Shown: positions 8,326 through 17,577, numbered from the stretch's first letter. The stretch is DNA of 59,113 nucleotides from Thermoleophilia bacterium (GCA_025928515.1 JAICJI010000009.1:1-59113); one strand, 5' to 3'. Notes: generated by a model not told the origin, from the sequence alone. Program-made: numbers and translations.

Positions 8326-9239
8326 TGCTCTCTCAAGATAGCAGCGGCCTGCTGGGGCTCCACGTTGCCGCCGGAGACGATCACGGCCACTCCGCGGCCC
8401 GCTTCGACCTTGCCCGCGAGCACCGCTCCGGCCGCCGCGGCGCCCGCCGGCTCGCACGCCAGCTTCGCCTGCGTGTAGAGGAAGCGCATCCCGTCCGCGA
8501 TCTCCTCCTCGGTCACGAGCACCGACTCCACCCGGCCCCGGCAGACCTCGAGCGGAAGCTCCCCCGCGAACGGCGGAGCGAGGCCGTCGGCGATCGTGTC
8601 CGTCCCGACGCGAACCGGTTCGCCCGCCTCGAGGCCGGCGCTGAGGGCAGGCGATCGCTCCGGCTCGACGGCGACGACCCGGGCGCGGCCGTCGAGCGCG
8701 GTGACGATGCCCGAGACGAGCCCGCCGCCGCCGACACCGACCACGACGGTGTCGAGATCGGGCACGTCTTCGAGCAGCTCGAGCGCGAGCGTCCCGTGCC
8801 CCGCGACGACGAGCGGATCCGAGTGCGGGTGGACGAAGACGCGTCCTTCGCGGTCGACGACCTCGAGGGTCCGGTCGTAGGCCGCGGCGGGGTCGGGCGA
8901 GGACGTGTCGACGGTCGCACCGTACGAGCGCGCGCGCTCGACCTTGAACGGGCTCGCGGTCTGCCACATCTGGACGAGGCAGTCGACGCTCGCCTCTGCG
9001 GCCGCCCACGCGACCGCCTGGGCGTGGTTCCCGGCCGACCACGTGACGACGCCGCGCCCCCGCTCCTCCAGCGTGAGCGCCGCGAGGCGGTTGAGCGCGC
9101 CACGCGCCTTGAAGGACCCCGTGTGCTGGAAAAGCTCGGCCTTGAGCGAGACGCCGAGCTCGGTCGAGCGGAACGTGGGCGTCCGGTGGATCCGCCCGGC
9201 GATCACGACCTGCGCTCGCTCGATGTCGCCCCGCGTCAC
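8322..9239 (-). CDS. Threonine/serine dehydratase (PLP fold type II)
   Basis: This enzyme family deaminates threonine or serine to the 2-oxoacid. The PLP lysine is Lys44 in [12 protein letters not shown], and the phosphate-binding glycine loop is [11 protein letters not shown]. It lacks the C-terminal ACT-like regulatory domain of biosynthetic IlvA, so it resembles the catabolic (TdcB-like) or serine racemase-like type. I prefer the GTG at 9239 because the protein then opens with [21 protein letters not shown], the usual family start, and because a TACCGT box and a palindrome lie just upstream. In-frame GTG codons at 9245 and 9284 are alternatives; the last overlaps the histidine kinase stop. 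Confidence 0.9.
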   Translation of the reverse strand: MTRGDIERAQVVIAGRIHRTPTFRSTELGVSLKAELFQHTGSFKARGALNRLAALTLEERGRGVVTWSAGNHAQAVAWAAAEASVDCLVQMWQTASPFKVERARSYGATVDTSSPDPAAAYDRTLEVVDREGRVFVHPHSDPLVVAGHGTLALELLEDVPDLDTVVVGVGGGGLVSGIVTALDGRARVVAVEPERSPALSAGLEAGEPVRVGTDTIADGLAPPFAGELPLEVCRGRVESVLVTEEEIADGMRFLYTQAKLACEPAGAAAAGAVLAGKVEAGRGVAVIVSGGNVEPQQAAAILREQ

Positions 9240-9247
9240 GGTCACGT

Positions 9248-9266
9248 CACGGTACGTTGTACCGTG
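9248..9266. promoter_or_regulatory. Perfect palindrome upstream of the dehydratase gene
   Basis: CACGGTAC and GTACCGTG arms of 8 bases flank a GTT spacer. The element covers a possible -10 (TACCGT on the minus strand, 9 bases before the chosen start). Its core GGTAC-GTT-GTACC recurs as GGTAC-GTC-GTACC at 53753-53765 in front of the MerR/MFS operon, so a shared repressor is plausible. Confidence 0.5.
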
Positions 9267-9280
9267 TCTGGAGTGTGACG

Positions 9281-10612
9281 TCACGCGGGGAGTGTCTCGC
9301 GGGCGGCGACCTTCGGCACGCGGAGGCGCACGGTGAAGACGGTGAGCGTTCCTGGGCGGCTCTCGACGTCGACGGTCCCACCCATCGCCAGCGTCAGCTC
9401 CTTCACGATCGCGAGCCCCAGCCCGGTGCCGACCCGGCGCTCCCTGCCGTACCGCTCGTGGAGGTAGAAGCGCTCGAACGCGTGCTCGGCGTCGTCCGCC
9501 GCGATCCCCGGGCCGGTGTCCTCGACGCGCAGCTCGCCGGGTGCCGCGACGACGCGCACCCCGCCGCCCTCGGGTGTGAGCCGCAGCGCGTTCTCGACGA
9601 GGTTCGACACGACCTGCAGCACTCGGTCCGCGTCGGCGACGGCGGGCGCGGGACCGTCGGCGACCGCCTGCAGGTCGACGCCGAAGCTCTCCGCTTGCTG
9701 CTCGTAGCGCCGGACGGCGTCCTCGACCACCTCGGTCAGGTCGATCACGCTGTTGGTGACGCCGAAATCGGTGCGGTTCATCCGAGCGAGGTCGAGCAGG
9801 TCCTTGACGAGCCGCTCGAGCCGGCGAGCCTCGGAGGCGACGGTCGCCGCAGCCTCCCGCGGGTCGACGGCGCCGTCCTCGACCGCCTCGGCGTAGCCGC
9901 GGATCGCGGTGAGGGGCGTCTTCAGCTCGTGGCTGACCGAGAGAAGGAAGTTCCGCTCGGCCTCCTGCGCCTGGCGGAGCTGCGAGGCGAGCTCGTTGAA
10001 GGCGACGGCCAGCGTCGCGATCTCGGCAGCTCCCTCGACCGGCACCGGCTCGGGGTGCGTGCCGCCCGTGAGCGTGCGCGCCGCTGCGGCGATCCGGTCA
10101 ACCGGCCGCGAGATGCGACGGGCCAACAGGAAGGCAGCGAGTGCGGCGAGCAACCCTCCCGCCGCAGCTGCGATGAACAACCCCCACACGTACGGCGAGA
10201 AGAGGGAGCCGACGGTGCTTTTCGACCGGATGAGGATGACCCAGCCCGGGTTCGCCTTGCGCGCGGCGAAGTACGACGGGTCGCCCCCGAAGTCCATCGT
10301 CCCTTCTGCCGGTTTCCCCTGGGCGAGCCGCGCCTGCGCCCACGGCGGCAGGTCCTGCACGGCGTAGACGACGTGCTCGTGCTGCCGGTTGAGCGTCGCC
10401 CCGATGCGAGCCTGCAGGGTCTGCACCGTGAACACGCCGGCCTTGAGCTCCTTCGCGAGCAAATCCGACTGATGCCCGACGTCTCTCAACGCGGCGCGGT
10501 TGACGGCCCGATGCGTGAGGACGACGCCGAGGCCGATCGTGAGCGCGACGCAGATGAGGACGACGACCCCGATCGCCTGGAAGAGCCGCGAACGGAGACC
10601 GCTGCCCCACAT
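9281..10612 (-). CDS. Sensor histidine kinase, HAMP-containing
   Basis: This 443-residue kinase has a transmembrane helix at about 12-33, an extracytoplasmic sensor of about 110 residues, a second helix at about 142-164, a HAMP domain, the phosphoacceptor His228 in SVSHELKTPL, and a HATPase domain with the NLVENAL N-box and a GTGLGLAIVKEL G-box. It follows its response regulator gene with a 1-base gap, so the two form an operon. The signal is unknown. An overlapping or adjacent threonine dehydratase gene follows. Confidence 0.95.
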   Translation of the reverse strand: MWGSGLRSRLFQAIGVVVLICVALTIGLGVVLTHRAVNRAALRDVGHQSDLLAKELKAGVFTVQTLQARIGATLNRQHEHVVYAVQDLPPWAQARLAQGKPAEGTMDFGGDPSYFAARKANPGWVILIRSKSTVGSLFSPYVWGLFIAAAAGGLLAALAAFLLARRISRPVDRIAAAARTLTGGTHPEPVPVEGAAEIATLAVAFNELASQLRQAQEAERNFLLSVSHELKTPLTAIRGYAEAVEDGAVDPREAAATVASEARRLERLVKDLLDLARMNRTDFGVTNSVIDLTEVVEDAVRRYEQQAESFGVDLQAVADGPAPAVADADRVLQVVSNLVENALRLTPEGGGVRVVAAPGELRVEDTGPGIAADDAEHAFERFYLHERYGRERRVGTGLGLAIVKELTLAMGGTVDVESRPGTLTVFTVRLRVPKVAARETLPA

Positions 10613-10613
10613 C

Positions 10614-11300
10614 TCAGGCCGGAATGAGCTTGTAGCCGGAGCCGCGCACGGTCCGGATCCCCTCCGGATCGCCCAGCTTGCGCCGCAACTGCGCGACGTG
10701 CACGTCGACGGTGCGGGTCCCTCCGGGATACGTCATGCCCCAGACGAGGTCGAGCAGCCGCTCGCGCGAGAGGACGATCCCGGGATGCTCGAGGAAGCAC
10801 GCCAGGAGGTCGAACTCCTTGCTCGTCAGCTCGACCTGCTCGCCGCTGACGGTCACCTCGTGGGAGTCGCGACGCAGCACGACCTCGCGCGCCGCGAGAA
10901 CGTCGTCCTCGTTCCGGCGCTCCGAGCGGCGAAGGATCGCCTTGATCCGCGCCGAGAGCTCGCGCGGCGAGAACGGCTTCGAGACGTAGTCGTCCGCGCC
11001 GATCTCGAGCCCGGCGACGCGGTCCGGCTCCTCGTCGCGCGCGGTGAGCATGACGATCGGCACCTTCGAGCCGGCCCGGATCTGGCGGCAGACCTCGAAG
11101 CCGTCGATGCCCGGGAGCCCGATGTCGAGCACGACGAGACGCACCGCCTGGCCTCGCAGCTCGGCGATCGCCTCCTCCCCGGTCCGGCGCCAGACGACGT
11201 GCCAGCCGTCCTGCTGCTCGAGGTACTGCTTGACGAGGCGCCCGATCGAGTCGTCGTCCTCCACCAGGAGGAGCGCACCCCCGGTTGCCTTGGCGGTCAC
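10614..11300 (-). CDS. OmpR-family response regulator
   Basis: The 228-residue protein has a receiver domain with the phosphoacceptor Asp59 (VVLDIGLPGIDG) and acidic residues near the N-terminus, followed by a winged-helix DNA-binding domain (RTVDVHVAQLRRKLGDP, RTVRGSGYKL). It is the partner of the histidine kinase gene one base downstream. The start is a GTG preceded at 6 bases by TATCCT, suggesting a leaderless transcript. Confidence 0.96.
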   Translation of the reverse strand: MTAKATGGALLLVEDDDSIGRLVKQYLEQQDGWHVVWRRTGEEAIAELRGQAVRLVVLDIGLPGIDGFEVCRQIRAGSKVPIVMLTARDEEPDRVAGLEIGADDYVSKPFSPRELSARIKAILRRSERRNEDDVLAAREVVLRRDSHEVTVSGEQVELTSKEFDLLACFLEHPGIVLSRERLLDLVWGMTYPGGTRTVDVHVAQLRRKLGDPEGIRTVRGSGYKLIPA

Positions 11301-11306
11301 GGCCTC

Positions 11307-11312
11307 AGGATA
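11307..11312 (-). promoter_or_regulatory. Candidate leaderless -10 box for the response regulator
   Basis: TATCCT lies exactly 6 bases before the GTG start of the response regulator. Confidence 0.5.
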
Positions 11313-11333
11313 GGTGTGGCAGCGGCGGGCAGG

Positions 11334-11753
11334 TCATCCGAACGCCGCCCGGCGCCGCGGCGGGATCTTCTCGACGTCGACCCACTGGGCCGGGCCGATC
11401 ACCGGCCACGTCACGACAACGTGCCAGCGCCGGGCGAGCGCGCTCAGCGGCAGATGACGTCCGGTTGCGTCGCGAATGACGACGGTCGTGCTCGCCAGCG
11501 GGATCGGCTGGATGCGGCCGTCGAACTCGCGCAGGGTGAGCTGCGTGCTGTTCACCTGGGTGATGACACCACGATCGAGGTTCCAATCCCCGGCCTTCGT
11601 GTGCACCTGAGCACGGATCATCTTCGGGCCGAAGAGCTCGTTGATGACCGCCTTGCGCAAGGCGAGGCCCGGCGCCGCGAAGAAGAGCACGACGTTCAGC
11701 GTCACGAGGACACCGATGAGGAGGACGAAACGTCTGGTGAACATGTGACGCAT
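11334..11753 (-). CDS. Hypothetical membrane-anchored protein, DUF-like
   Basis: From ATG 11753 this is a 139-residue protein with one N-terminal hydrophobic segment (about residues 9-28) and an extracytoplasmic domain rich in beta-strand-like stretches (GVITQVNSTQLTLREFDGRIQPI), reminiscent of a small OB- or SH3-like fold. A second ATG three codons later is possible. It lies 41 bases downstream of the ETF:quinone oxidoreductase gene on the same strand and just upstream of the two-component genes, so it may be read with either. No family is recognised. Confidence 0.65.
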   Translation of the reverse strand: MRHMFTRRFVLLIGVLVTLNVVLFFAAPGLALRKAVINELFGPKMIRAQVHTKAGDWNLDRGVITQVNSTQLTLREFDGRIQPIPLASTTVVIRDATGRHLPLSALARRWHVVVTWPVIGPAQWVDVEKIPPRRRAAFG

Positions 11754-11794
11754 TGTGGCCGCTTGCGGGCGTTTCGGGGTAAATCCGCGGTAAA

Positions 11795-13486
11795 TCAGGT
11801 GTTCGTGTACTCCGGCCCGGAGCCGCCCTCGGGCGGGGTCAGCCGGCCTCCCTTGGCGGTGATCGCGCCGCATTGGACGCAGTTCGAGGGAGCGACGTCG
11901 ACCATCACCGTGCCGTCGTCGTCCTCTCGACCGACCTCGTACACCTGTGCCGGGCACATGTGCGTCCAGAGCTCTGCGACCTCTTTCGGGACGCGCCGCT
12001 CGATCCGGATGTGGTTCGGTTGGTCGTCGCGCGTCTTGTTGCCCGAGGCGAAGACCGACGAGAGCTTGTCGAACGTGAGCTTGCCGTCGGGCGCCGGGTA
12101 GCTCTTGTCGCGGTCGGTGACGAGGAGCGGTTGGTCGGCGTCGGGCTCGGCCGCCATCTTCCCCAGCTCGACGCGGCCCTTCGAGACGGTCATCGCGCTC
12201 GCCAGTGCGCCGCCGACGAAGAAGCCGCGACCGAAGACCTGGCGCATGTTCCGCACCTCGTAGAGGTCATGCCAGATGAAGCTGTCGCGCACCGCGTCGT
12301 CGTACGACGCGAGCGCGGTCGACGGGGTCTCGCCGCGCCGCAGCGCGCGGAAGGCCGCCTCGGCAGCGAGCCGTCCCGACTCGATCGCGTAGTGGATGCC
12401 CTTGAGCCGCGGGACGTTGACCATGCCGACGCCATCACCGCACAACAGCAATCCGGGCGCGTGCAGCCGCTGCGGCAGGGCATGGAACCCACCGCTCGGG
12501 ATCGTCTTCGCGCCCCACTCGACGCGCTCGCCCCCCTCGAGGATCTTGCGGATCTTCGGGTGCGTCTTCAGCTCCTGCAGCAGGTCGTGCATCGAGAGCG
12601 ACGCGTCGCGGTAGTCGAGGCCGACGACGAGGCCGACCGTGACCATGTCCTTGCCCATCGGGTAGATGAACGAGCCGCCGAACTCGCGGTAGCGCTTGCC
12701 CGTACGCAGCGGCCAGCCCATGGTGTGGATCACGCGGTCGAGCGGCTTCGCAACCTTCCAGACCTCCTTCACCGCGAGCTCCCACACCTGCGGGTCCTCG
12801 CCGCGCAGGCCGAAGCGATCGAGCGCGACGCCCGTCAGGTGTCCCTGCGTCCCTTCGGCGAGCACCGTCACCTTCGCCACGAGGTCCGACCCGGCCTCGA
12901 AGTTGCCGAGCTCTCCGCCCTCCCGGTTCCGTCCCTTGTCGCCGGTGCGCACGCCCACGACGCGGCCGTGCGAGACGAGCAGCTTCTGCGCGGCGGTCTC
13001 GGGCAGTATCATCGCGCCGCCTTCCTCCGCGCGCTCGCCGAGGAACCGGCCGAGCTGCGAGAGCGAGAAGATCCAGTTGCCGTGGTTCCGCATCGGCGGC
13101 GGCGGCGGAATCGGGAGCGCGGCACGCTTCGTGAGGACGTAGACGGACTCTCCGGGGACGGGCCCGTACGACGGCAGATCCTCCATGCGGAGGCGGTCCT
13201 TGAAGAGACGCCGCAGCGCCCGTGGGTTCACGACGGCACCGGAGAGGAGGTGCGAGCCGGGCTGCTTGCCCTTCTCGAGCACCGCGACCGGCACGTCACC
13301 GAGCTTCTCCGCGATCTCGGGGTGCTCCTCGATCAGCTGGCCGAGCCGGATCGCGCACGCGAGGCCGGCCGGGCCTCCGCCGACGATGAGGACGCCGACC
13401 TCGATCCGTTCGTCGGCGGGATCGGTCGGCTCGGCGACGTAGTCGCGCGCGGAGAACGGCGGCGGGAAGTTCGACGGCCTCGCCAT
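11795..13486 (-). CDS. Electron transfer flavoprotein:ubiquinone oxidoreductase (FixC/ETF-QO family)
   Basis: ETF-QO passes electrons from ETF to the membrane quinone pool. The 563-residue protein has the FAD dinucleotide motif LIVGGGPAGLACAIRLG near residue 32, the LLSGAVVNP segment, a second FAD motif (LLCGDGVGMVN) and the C-terminal cluster domain. The iron-sulfur domain has Cys511, Cys536 and Cys539, but the position of the fourth canonical cysteine is Ile542 (Cys-Gly-Ala-Ile where the usual form is Cys-x-x-Cys). It is translationally coupled to etfA (TGATG), giving the order etfB-etfA-ETF-QO. Confidence 0.93.
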   Translation of the reverse strand: MARPSNFPPPFSARDYVAEPTDPADERIEVGVLIVGGGPAGLACAIRLGQLIEEHPEIAEKLGDVPVAVLEKGKQPGSHLLSGAVVNPRALRRLFKDRLRMEDLPSYGPVPGESVYVLTKRAALPIPPPPPMRNHGNWIFSLSQLGRFLGERAEEGGAMILPETAAQKLLVSHGRVVGVRTGDKGRNREGGELGNFEAGSDLVAKVTVLAEGTQGHLTGVALDRFGLRGEDPQVWELAVKEVWKVAKPLDRVIHTMGWPLRTGKRYREFGGSFIYPMGKDMVTVGLVVGLDYRDASLSMHDLLQELKTHPKIRKILEGGERVEWGAKTIPSGGFHALPQRLHAPGLLLCGDGVGMVNVPRLKGIHYAIESGRLAAEAAFRALRRGETPSTALASYDDAVRDSFIWHDLYEVRNMRQVFGRGFFVGGALASAMTVSKGRVELGKMAAEPDADQPLLVTDRDKSYPAPDGKLTFDKLSSVFASGNKTRDDQPNHIRIERRVPKEVAELWTHMCPAQVYEVGREDDDGTVMVDVAPSNCVQCGAITAKGGRLTPPEGGSGPEYTNT

Positions 13487-14436
13487 CAGCTCCGACGCGC
13501 TTGCACGAGCTCGGTGAGCTTGGGCACGATCTCGTGGACGTCGCCGACCACGCCGAGGTCGCTGAACTCGAAGATCGGCGCGTTCGCGTCCTTGTTGATC
13601 GCGACGATCGTGCCGGAGCCCTGCATACCGACCTTGTGCTGGATCGCGCCCGAGATCCCGAGGGCGACATAGAGCTTCGGCGAGACGGTCTTGCCGGTCT
13701 GGCCGATCTGCGCCGAGTATGGGTACCACCCAGCGTCGACGACCGCGCGCGTCGCGCCGACCGCTCCGCCGAGCGCCTTGGCGAGCTCCTCGGCAAGCGT
13801 GAAGTTGTCGGGCGAGCCGAGGCCGCGGCCGCCGGCGACGATCACGTCGGCGTCCTCGATCGACTTGCCTTCCGCCTCGGCGTGCGCCTGCTCGAGCATC
13901 TTCGTGCGCGTCGAGAAGTCGCGCAGCTCGACCGAGACCTCGTGCGTCTCGGCCTCGCCGCCGGATTCCTGCGGGTCGAAGGAGCCGGAACGAAAGAGCG
14001 CGAGCCGCGGGCTCGACGTCCAGCCGACGTCGACGTAGACCGAGTCCTGCAACGCGGGCCGCTTGCCGACGAGCTCGTCGCCCTGCAGCTCGAGATCGAC
14101 GAGATCCCAGTTGAGCCCGGCGTCGAGCCGCGCCGCGAGCCCGCCCGCGACGTCCGCCGCGAGCACGCTTTGCCCGAAGAGGACGGCGTCGTAGTCGGGC
14201 GCGAGCTGCGCGAGGACGTCGACGCGCGGCTGCGGCAGCGGCGTCGAGAGCGCGTCGTCGCCGGCCGCGACATACACGGCCTTCGCGCCGTGCCTGCCCA
14301 GCTGCGCCGCGAGGTCGGCTCCGGCTCCCACGATGACGGCGTCCGCGTCGCCGAGCGCCGCCGCCTTGCCCAGCACGCCCAGCGCGTTCTTCACGATCCC
14401 GTCCTCGTGGTGCTCGGCGAAGACGAGGAACCTCAC
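13486..14436 (-). CDS. etfA: Electron transfer flavoprotein alpha subunit
   Basis: EtfA binds FAD and with EtfB accepts electrons from acyl-CoA dehydrogenases. The 316-residue length is normal. The C-terminal FAD-binding region carries the signature SPKLYVALGISGAIQH, then GMQGSGTIVAINKDANAPIF. It overlaps etfB by a GTGA and ETF-QO by a TGATG. The acyl-CoA dehydrogenase gene in this window (22735-23895) is a likely electron source. Confidence 0.97.
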   Translation of the reverse strand: MRFLVFAEHHEDGIVKNALGVLGKAAALGDADAVIVGAGADLAAQLGRHGAKAVYVAAGDDALSTPLPQPRVDVLAQLAPDYDAVLFGQSVLAADVAGGLAARLDAGLNWDLVDLELQGDELVGKRPALQDSVYVDVGWTSSPRLALFRSGSFDPQESGGEAETHEVSVELRDFSTRTKMLEQAHAEAEGKSIEDADVIVAGGRGLGSPDNFTLAEELAKALGGAVGATRAVVDAGWYPYSAQIGQTGKTVSPKLYVALGISGAIQHKVGMQGSGTIVAINKDANAPIFEFSDLGVVGDVHEIVPKLTELVQARRS

Positions 14437-15203
14437 AGGAGCCTCTTCTCGGCGAGGAAGTCGACGATCGCCTGCGCCGCGTTCGAGTCGCCCTCGATCT
14501 TGCGTGCGTCGCCGCGCGACGGAGGCTCGCCGAGCGCGAGCACCGTCGTCCCGGAGCCCGCCTCGCCAGCCTCCGCCCCGTCGAGCCCGAGATCGGCGAG
14601 CGTGAGCACGTCCTGCGGCTTCTTCTTCGCGCCCATGATCCCCTTCAGCGACGGATAGCGCGGCTCGTTGATCGCGTCGCTCACCGCGACCACGGCCGGC
14701 AGTGACGCCTCGATCGTGTCGTAGCCGAACTCCGTCTGCCGCTTGACCCGGACCGACTCTCCGTCGACCGCGAGCTCCATCGCCTGCGAGATCACCGGCC
14801 GGCCGAGCCGTTCCGCGACCGCCGCCCAGAGCACCGCGCCGTCGGCGTCGGCAGCCTGCTGGCCGAAGAGGACGAGGTCGGCCTCCTGCCGCTCGAGCGC
14901 GGCTGCAAGCAGGCGGCTCGTCGCAACGAGATCCGATCCGGCCGCCGCGTCGTCGGAGACGAGCACGACGCGGTCGGCACCCATCGCGAGCGCCTTGCGC
15001 AGCGAGTCGAGCGCCTTCTCGGGCCCGAGCGAGACGGCGACGACCTCGCTGTCGGAGTCGCCCTTGAGCCGCAGCGCCTCCTCGACCGCGTTGGCGTCGA
15101 AGTGGTTGAGCGCACCCTCGCCCGCCCGGTCGAGGCGCTTCGTGGAGGGGTCGATGCGACTCGGCCCCTCGGGCACGTGCTTGACGCAGACGGCGATCCT
15201 CAT
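14433..15203 (-). CDS. etfB: Electron transfer flavoprotein beta subunit
   Basis: EtfB contributes AMP binding and partner docking to the ETF heterodimer. The 256-residue protein starts MRIAVCVKHVPE, which is typical, and has the recognition-loop region RYPSLKGIMGAKKKP that contacts dehydrogenases. It is first in the etfB-etfA-ETF-QO operon. A TAGCAT box lies 9 bases before the ATG, and no ribosome-binding site is visible. Confidence 0.97.
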   Translation of the reverse strand: MRIAVCVKHVPEGPSRIDPSTKRLDRAGEGALNHFDANAVEEALRLKGDSDSEVVAVSLGPEKALDSLRKALAMGADRVVLVSDDAAAGSDLVATSRLLAAALERQEADLVLFGQQAADADGAVLWAAVAERLGRPVISQAMELAVDGESVRVKRQTEFGYDTIEASLPAVVAVSDAINEPRYPSLKGIMGAKKKPQDVLTLADLGLDGAEAGEAGSGTTVLALGEPPSRGDARKIEGDSNAAQAIVDFLAEKRLL

Positions 15204-15212
15204 CCCGGCGGG

Positions 15213-15218
15213 ATGCTA
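15213..15218 (-). promoter_or_regulatory. Candidate -10 box for the etf operon
   Basis: TAGCAT lies 9 bases before the etfB ATG, the same spacing as before prfA and the mutase gene. Confidence 0.35.
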
Positions 15219-15241
15219 GTCCGGGCGCCCCATCCGCTGAA

Positions 15242-16372
15242 TCACATGCGGCGCTCGAGCGCGAGCACGTCCTTCACGAAGGTCTTGCTCACCTTGTAGA
15301 GGCCGTGCTTGCGGACCGCGCCTTCGCCCTGGTACCAGCCGGCGAGCGCGAGCCGCCTGTTGCCGTTGAAGTCGTGCAGGAGGTGCGCGAGATAGGCGAC
15401 GCCGGCGCGGACGTTGCCGTTCGCATCGTGGCGCAGGTGATGTCCGATGAGGACGCTTTCCGAGAAGCGGAACGTCGACGGCAGCAGCTGCATGATCCCG
15501 CGCGCGCCGACCGAGGAGACGAGGTGGTTGTTGTAGCCCGACTCCATCCAGGCGAGCGCGCGAACGAGATGGATGTTCACCCGATAGTGCGCGGCCCAGT
15601 GGTCGAGGAGCCCGCGGACCGAGGCGACGCTCGTGGTGCGAAGGGCGACGCGCTGGGCGGTGACGTGCCGCACGCGGGGGACGCGGAGGCGCGTCCCGAT
15701 CAAGAGGAAGTGGGACGGATCGAGATGGTTCATCCGCGCGAGCTTCCCCACAGTCGTGCCGTAGTGCCGCGCGATCGACGAGAGCGACTCGCCGGCGTGG
15801 ACGACGTGGACGCCCGTCAGCACGCGGTGCGTGTGGTGCGACCTGTGCTTGTGGCGGGACACGAGGATCGGCCGCGCAAGCGGCGTCGGGTCGCGCCGGA
15901 CGATTGCGGCAAGCGTGCGCGGCCCGACCACGCCGTCGTGCCGCAGGTGGAGGCGTTCCTGCATGAGGCGCACGCCGTGCAGCGTCGGCTCGTCGAAGTA
16001 CGCGTTCACGGGGACGTTGAACCCCTGGCGGACGAGCAGGAACTGGAGTACCGCGACGTCCCAGCCGAAGGCGCCATGGTGCAGCGAGCGCGCGCCGAAG
16101 AGCGGCCGGCCGAGCGGGCCTAGAGCCTGGCGGGTGCGCGCATCGGCGAGGCCGGTGACCGGCAGCCCCTGGCTGTGCTGGAAGGCCCGGACCGCGACGA
16201 CGGTCGCCGGCCCCGAGATCGCGTCGATCGGGCCGCGGTACAGCCCCTGGGCACGGAGCGCCACCTGGAGGCCCGCCGTCTGCGGGTTGCGTCCATCCGC
16301 GGCGTGCGAGGCCGGCCCTGCCGCCAGGGCGCAGGCCGCAACGGCCCCGAAAAGAAGGATGCGCAGGCGCAT
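15242..16372 (-). CDS. Secreted lytic transglycosylase with peptidoglycan-binding and LysM domains
   Basis: The 376-residue protein has a signal peptide (about residues 1-24, ending near SHAADG), two peptidoglycan-binding type 1 repeats (about 32-86 and 100-158), a LysM repeat (about 188-232, VVHAGESLSSIARHYG) and a C-terminal SLT domain with the catalytic Glu277 in AWMESGYN and a following GARGIMQLLPSTF motif. It should act on the cell wall outside the membrane. The four-domain order is unusual enough to suggest a tightly localised remodelling or spore/cell-separation role, but that is inference. Confidence 0.93.
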   Translation of the reverse strand: MRLRILLFGAVAACALAAGPASHAADGRNPQTAGLQVALRAQGLYRGPIDAISGPATVVAVRAFQHSQGLPVTGLADARTRQALGPLGRPLFGARSLHHGAFGWDVAVLQFLLVRQGFNVPVNAYFDEPTLHGVRLMQERLHLRHDGVVGPRTLAAIVRRDPTPLARPILVSRHKHRSHHTHRVLTGVHVVHAGESLSSIARHYGTTVGKLARMNHLDPSHFLLIGTRLRVPRVRHVTAQRVALRTTSVASVRGLLDHWAAHYRVNIHLVRALAWMESGYNNHLVSSVGARGIMQLLPSTFRFSESVLIGHHLRHDANGNVRAGVAYLAHLLHDFNGNRRLALAGWYQGEGAVRKHGLYKVSKTFVKDVLALERRM

Positions 16373-16426
16373 GGGGTCCCGAACTACGCGGCCCCGGCCG
16401 CGAATCCTCCTGCGGCTACCGCTCCT

Positions 16427-17179
16427 TTACCTGCCGACGAAGCGAGGCGTGCGCTTCTCGGCGAAGGCGGCGAGCCCCTCCTTCGCGTCCTCGCTCGCGA
16501 ACAGGTCGCCGAACTCCTCGGCCTCCCGTTCAAGTGCTCCCGGAGAGAGATTGAGCAGGCGCTTCGCGACGCCGAGCGCAACCGGGCTCTTCGCGGCGAG
16601 CTTCCCGGCCACCTCGAGCGCATGCTCGAGTACGGGATCCGCGATCGCGTTCACCAGCCCGATCCGCAGCGCCTCCTCTGCGCTGACCGGGTGTCCGGTG
16701 AGGATCAGCTCCTTCGCGACGCCGAGCCCGCAGACGCGCGCGAGCCGCTGGGTGCCACCCCAGCCGGGGACGATGCCGAGATCGATCTCGGGCTGGCCCA
16801 GCCGCGCGTTGCTCGACGCGTAGCGGAGGTCGCAGCCGAGCGCGAGCTCGCAGCCGCCGCCGAGCGCGAAGCCGTTGATCGCCGCGACGGTCGGCTTCGG
16901 CATCTCCTCGAGCAGCCGCGCCGCCTCGTGGCCGAGCGCGCCCCACTCTTTCGCCGCCGCCGGGGCGAGGCCGCCCATGTACTTGATGTCGGCCCCCGCG
17001 ACGAATGCCCGCTCGCCGGCGCCCGTGAGGACGACCACGCGCGCGGAGTCGTCACCCGCGAGCTCGAGCAGCCGGTCGCGGAGCTCGGTCAGCGTCTCGA
17101 CGTTGAGCGCGTTGAGTGCCTCCTGGCGGTCGATCGTGACGACGGCGACCGCGTCGTGGCGGTCGACGAGGACGGTCAC
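16427..17179 (-). CDS. Enoyl-CoA hydratase/isomerase family protein
   Basis: This crotonase-fold enzyme hydrates 2-enoyl-CoA. Both catalytic glutamates of true hydratases are present: Glu111 in [11 protein letters not shown] and Glu131 in GQPEIDLG; the oxyanion-hole segment [11 protein letters not shown] is also intact. The GTG start gives 250 residues and overlaps the stop of the B12-binding mutase subunit (GTGA). Its co-translation with a mutase subunit ties it to propionyl-CoA or branched-chain acyl-CoA breakdown. The frame stays open upstream, but that part is a shadow of the methyltransferase on the other strand. Confidence 0.93.
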   Translation of the reverse strand: MTVLVDRHDAVAVVTIDRQEALNALNVETLTELRDRLLELAGDDSARVVVLTGAGERAFVAGADIKYMGGLAPAAAKEWGALGHEAARLLEEMPKPTVAAINGFALGGGCELALGCDLRYASSNARLGQPEIDLGIVPGWGGTQRLARVCGLGVAKELILTGHPVSAEEALRIGLVNAIADPVLEHALEVAGKLAAKSPVALGVAKRLLNLSPGALEREAEEFGDLFASEDAKEGLAAFAEKRTPRFVGR

Positions 17180-17571
17180 GCGGCGACGGCGCCTTTCAGG
17201 AAGTCGACGATCTCGCTCGTCGGCGCGCCCGGCCCGAAGACGCCCGCGACCCCGAGCTTGCGCAGCTCCTCTGCGTCGTCGTCCGGGATCGTCCCGCCGA
17301 CCACGACCACGACGTCCTCGACGCCGTTCTCGCGCAGGAGCTCGAGGATGCGTGGCACGAGGGTCATGTGCGCCCCGGAGAGGATCGAGATCCCGACCGC
17401 GTCCGCATCCTCCTGGATCGCGGTCTCGACGATCTGCTCGGGCGTCTGGTGGAGGCCGGTGTAGATGACCTCCATGCCGGCGTCGCGAAGCGCGCGGGCG
17501 ATGATCTTCGCGCCGCGATCGTGCCCGTCGAGGCCCGGCTTCGCGACGACGACTCGTATTCTTCCGGCCAC
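17176..17571 (-). CDS. Methylmalonyl-CoA mutase, cobalamin-binding subunit
   Basis: This 131-residue protein is a stand-alone B12-binding domain. The DxHxxG motif that supplies the axial histidine is DGHDRG, with Asp15, His17 and Gly20. The SGA and GGTI segments typical of the nucleotide-loop pocket follow. It pairs with the large subunit encoded at 18589-20253, from which it is separated by an O-methyltransferase gene on the opposite strand. The GTG start has TATACT exactly 6 bases upstream, suggesting a leaderless message. Confidence 0.93.
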   Translation of the reverse strand: MAGRIRVVVAKPGLDGHDRGAKIIARALRDAGMEVIYTGLHQTPEQIVETAIQEDADAVGISILSGAHMTLVPRILELLRENGVEDVVVVVGGTIPDDDAEELRKLGVAGVFGPGAPTSEIVDFLKGAVAA

Positions 17572-17577
17572 GGCGCC

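Noticed and set aside
9246-9284. Earlier GTG start (9284) for the threonine dehydratase, overlapping the kinase stop
   Set aside because: It would add 15 unconserved residues encoded by the palindromic, promoter-like segment; the later GTG gives the normal family N-terminus. Not fully excluded.
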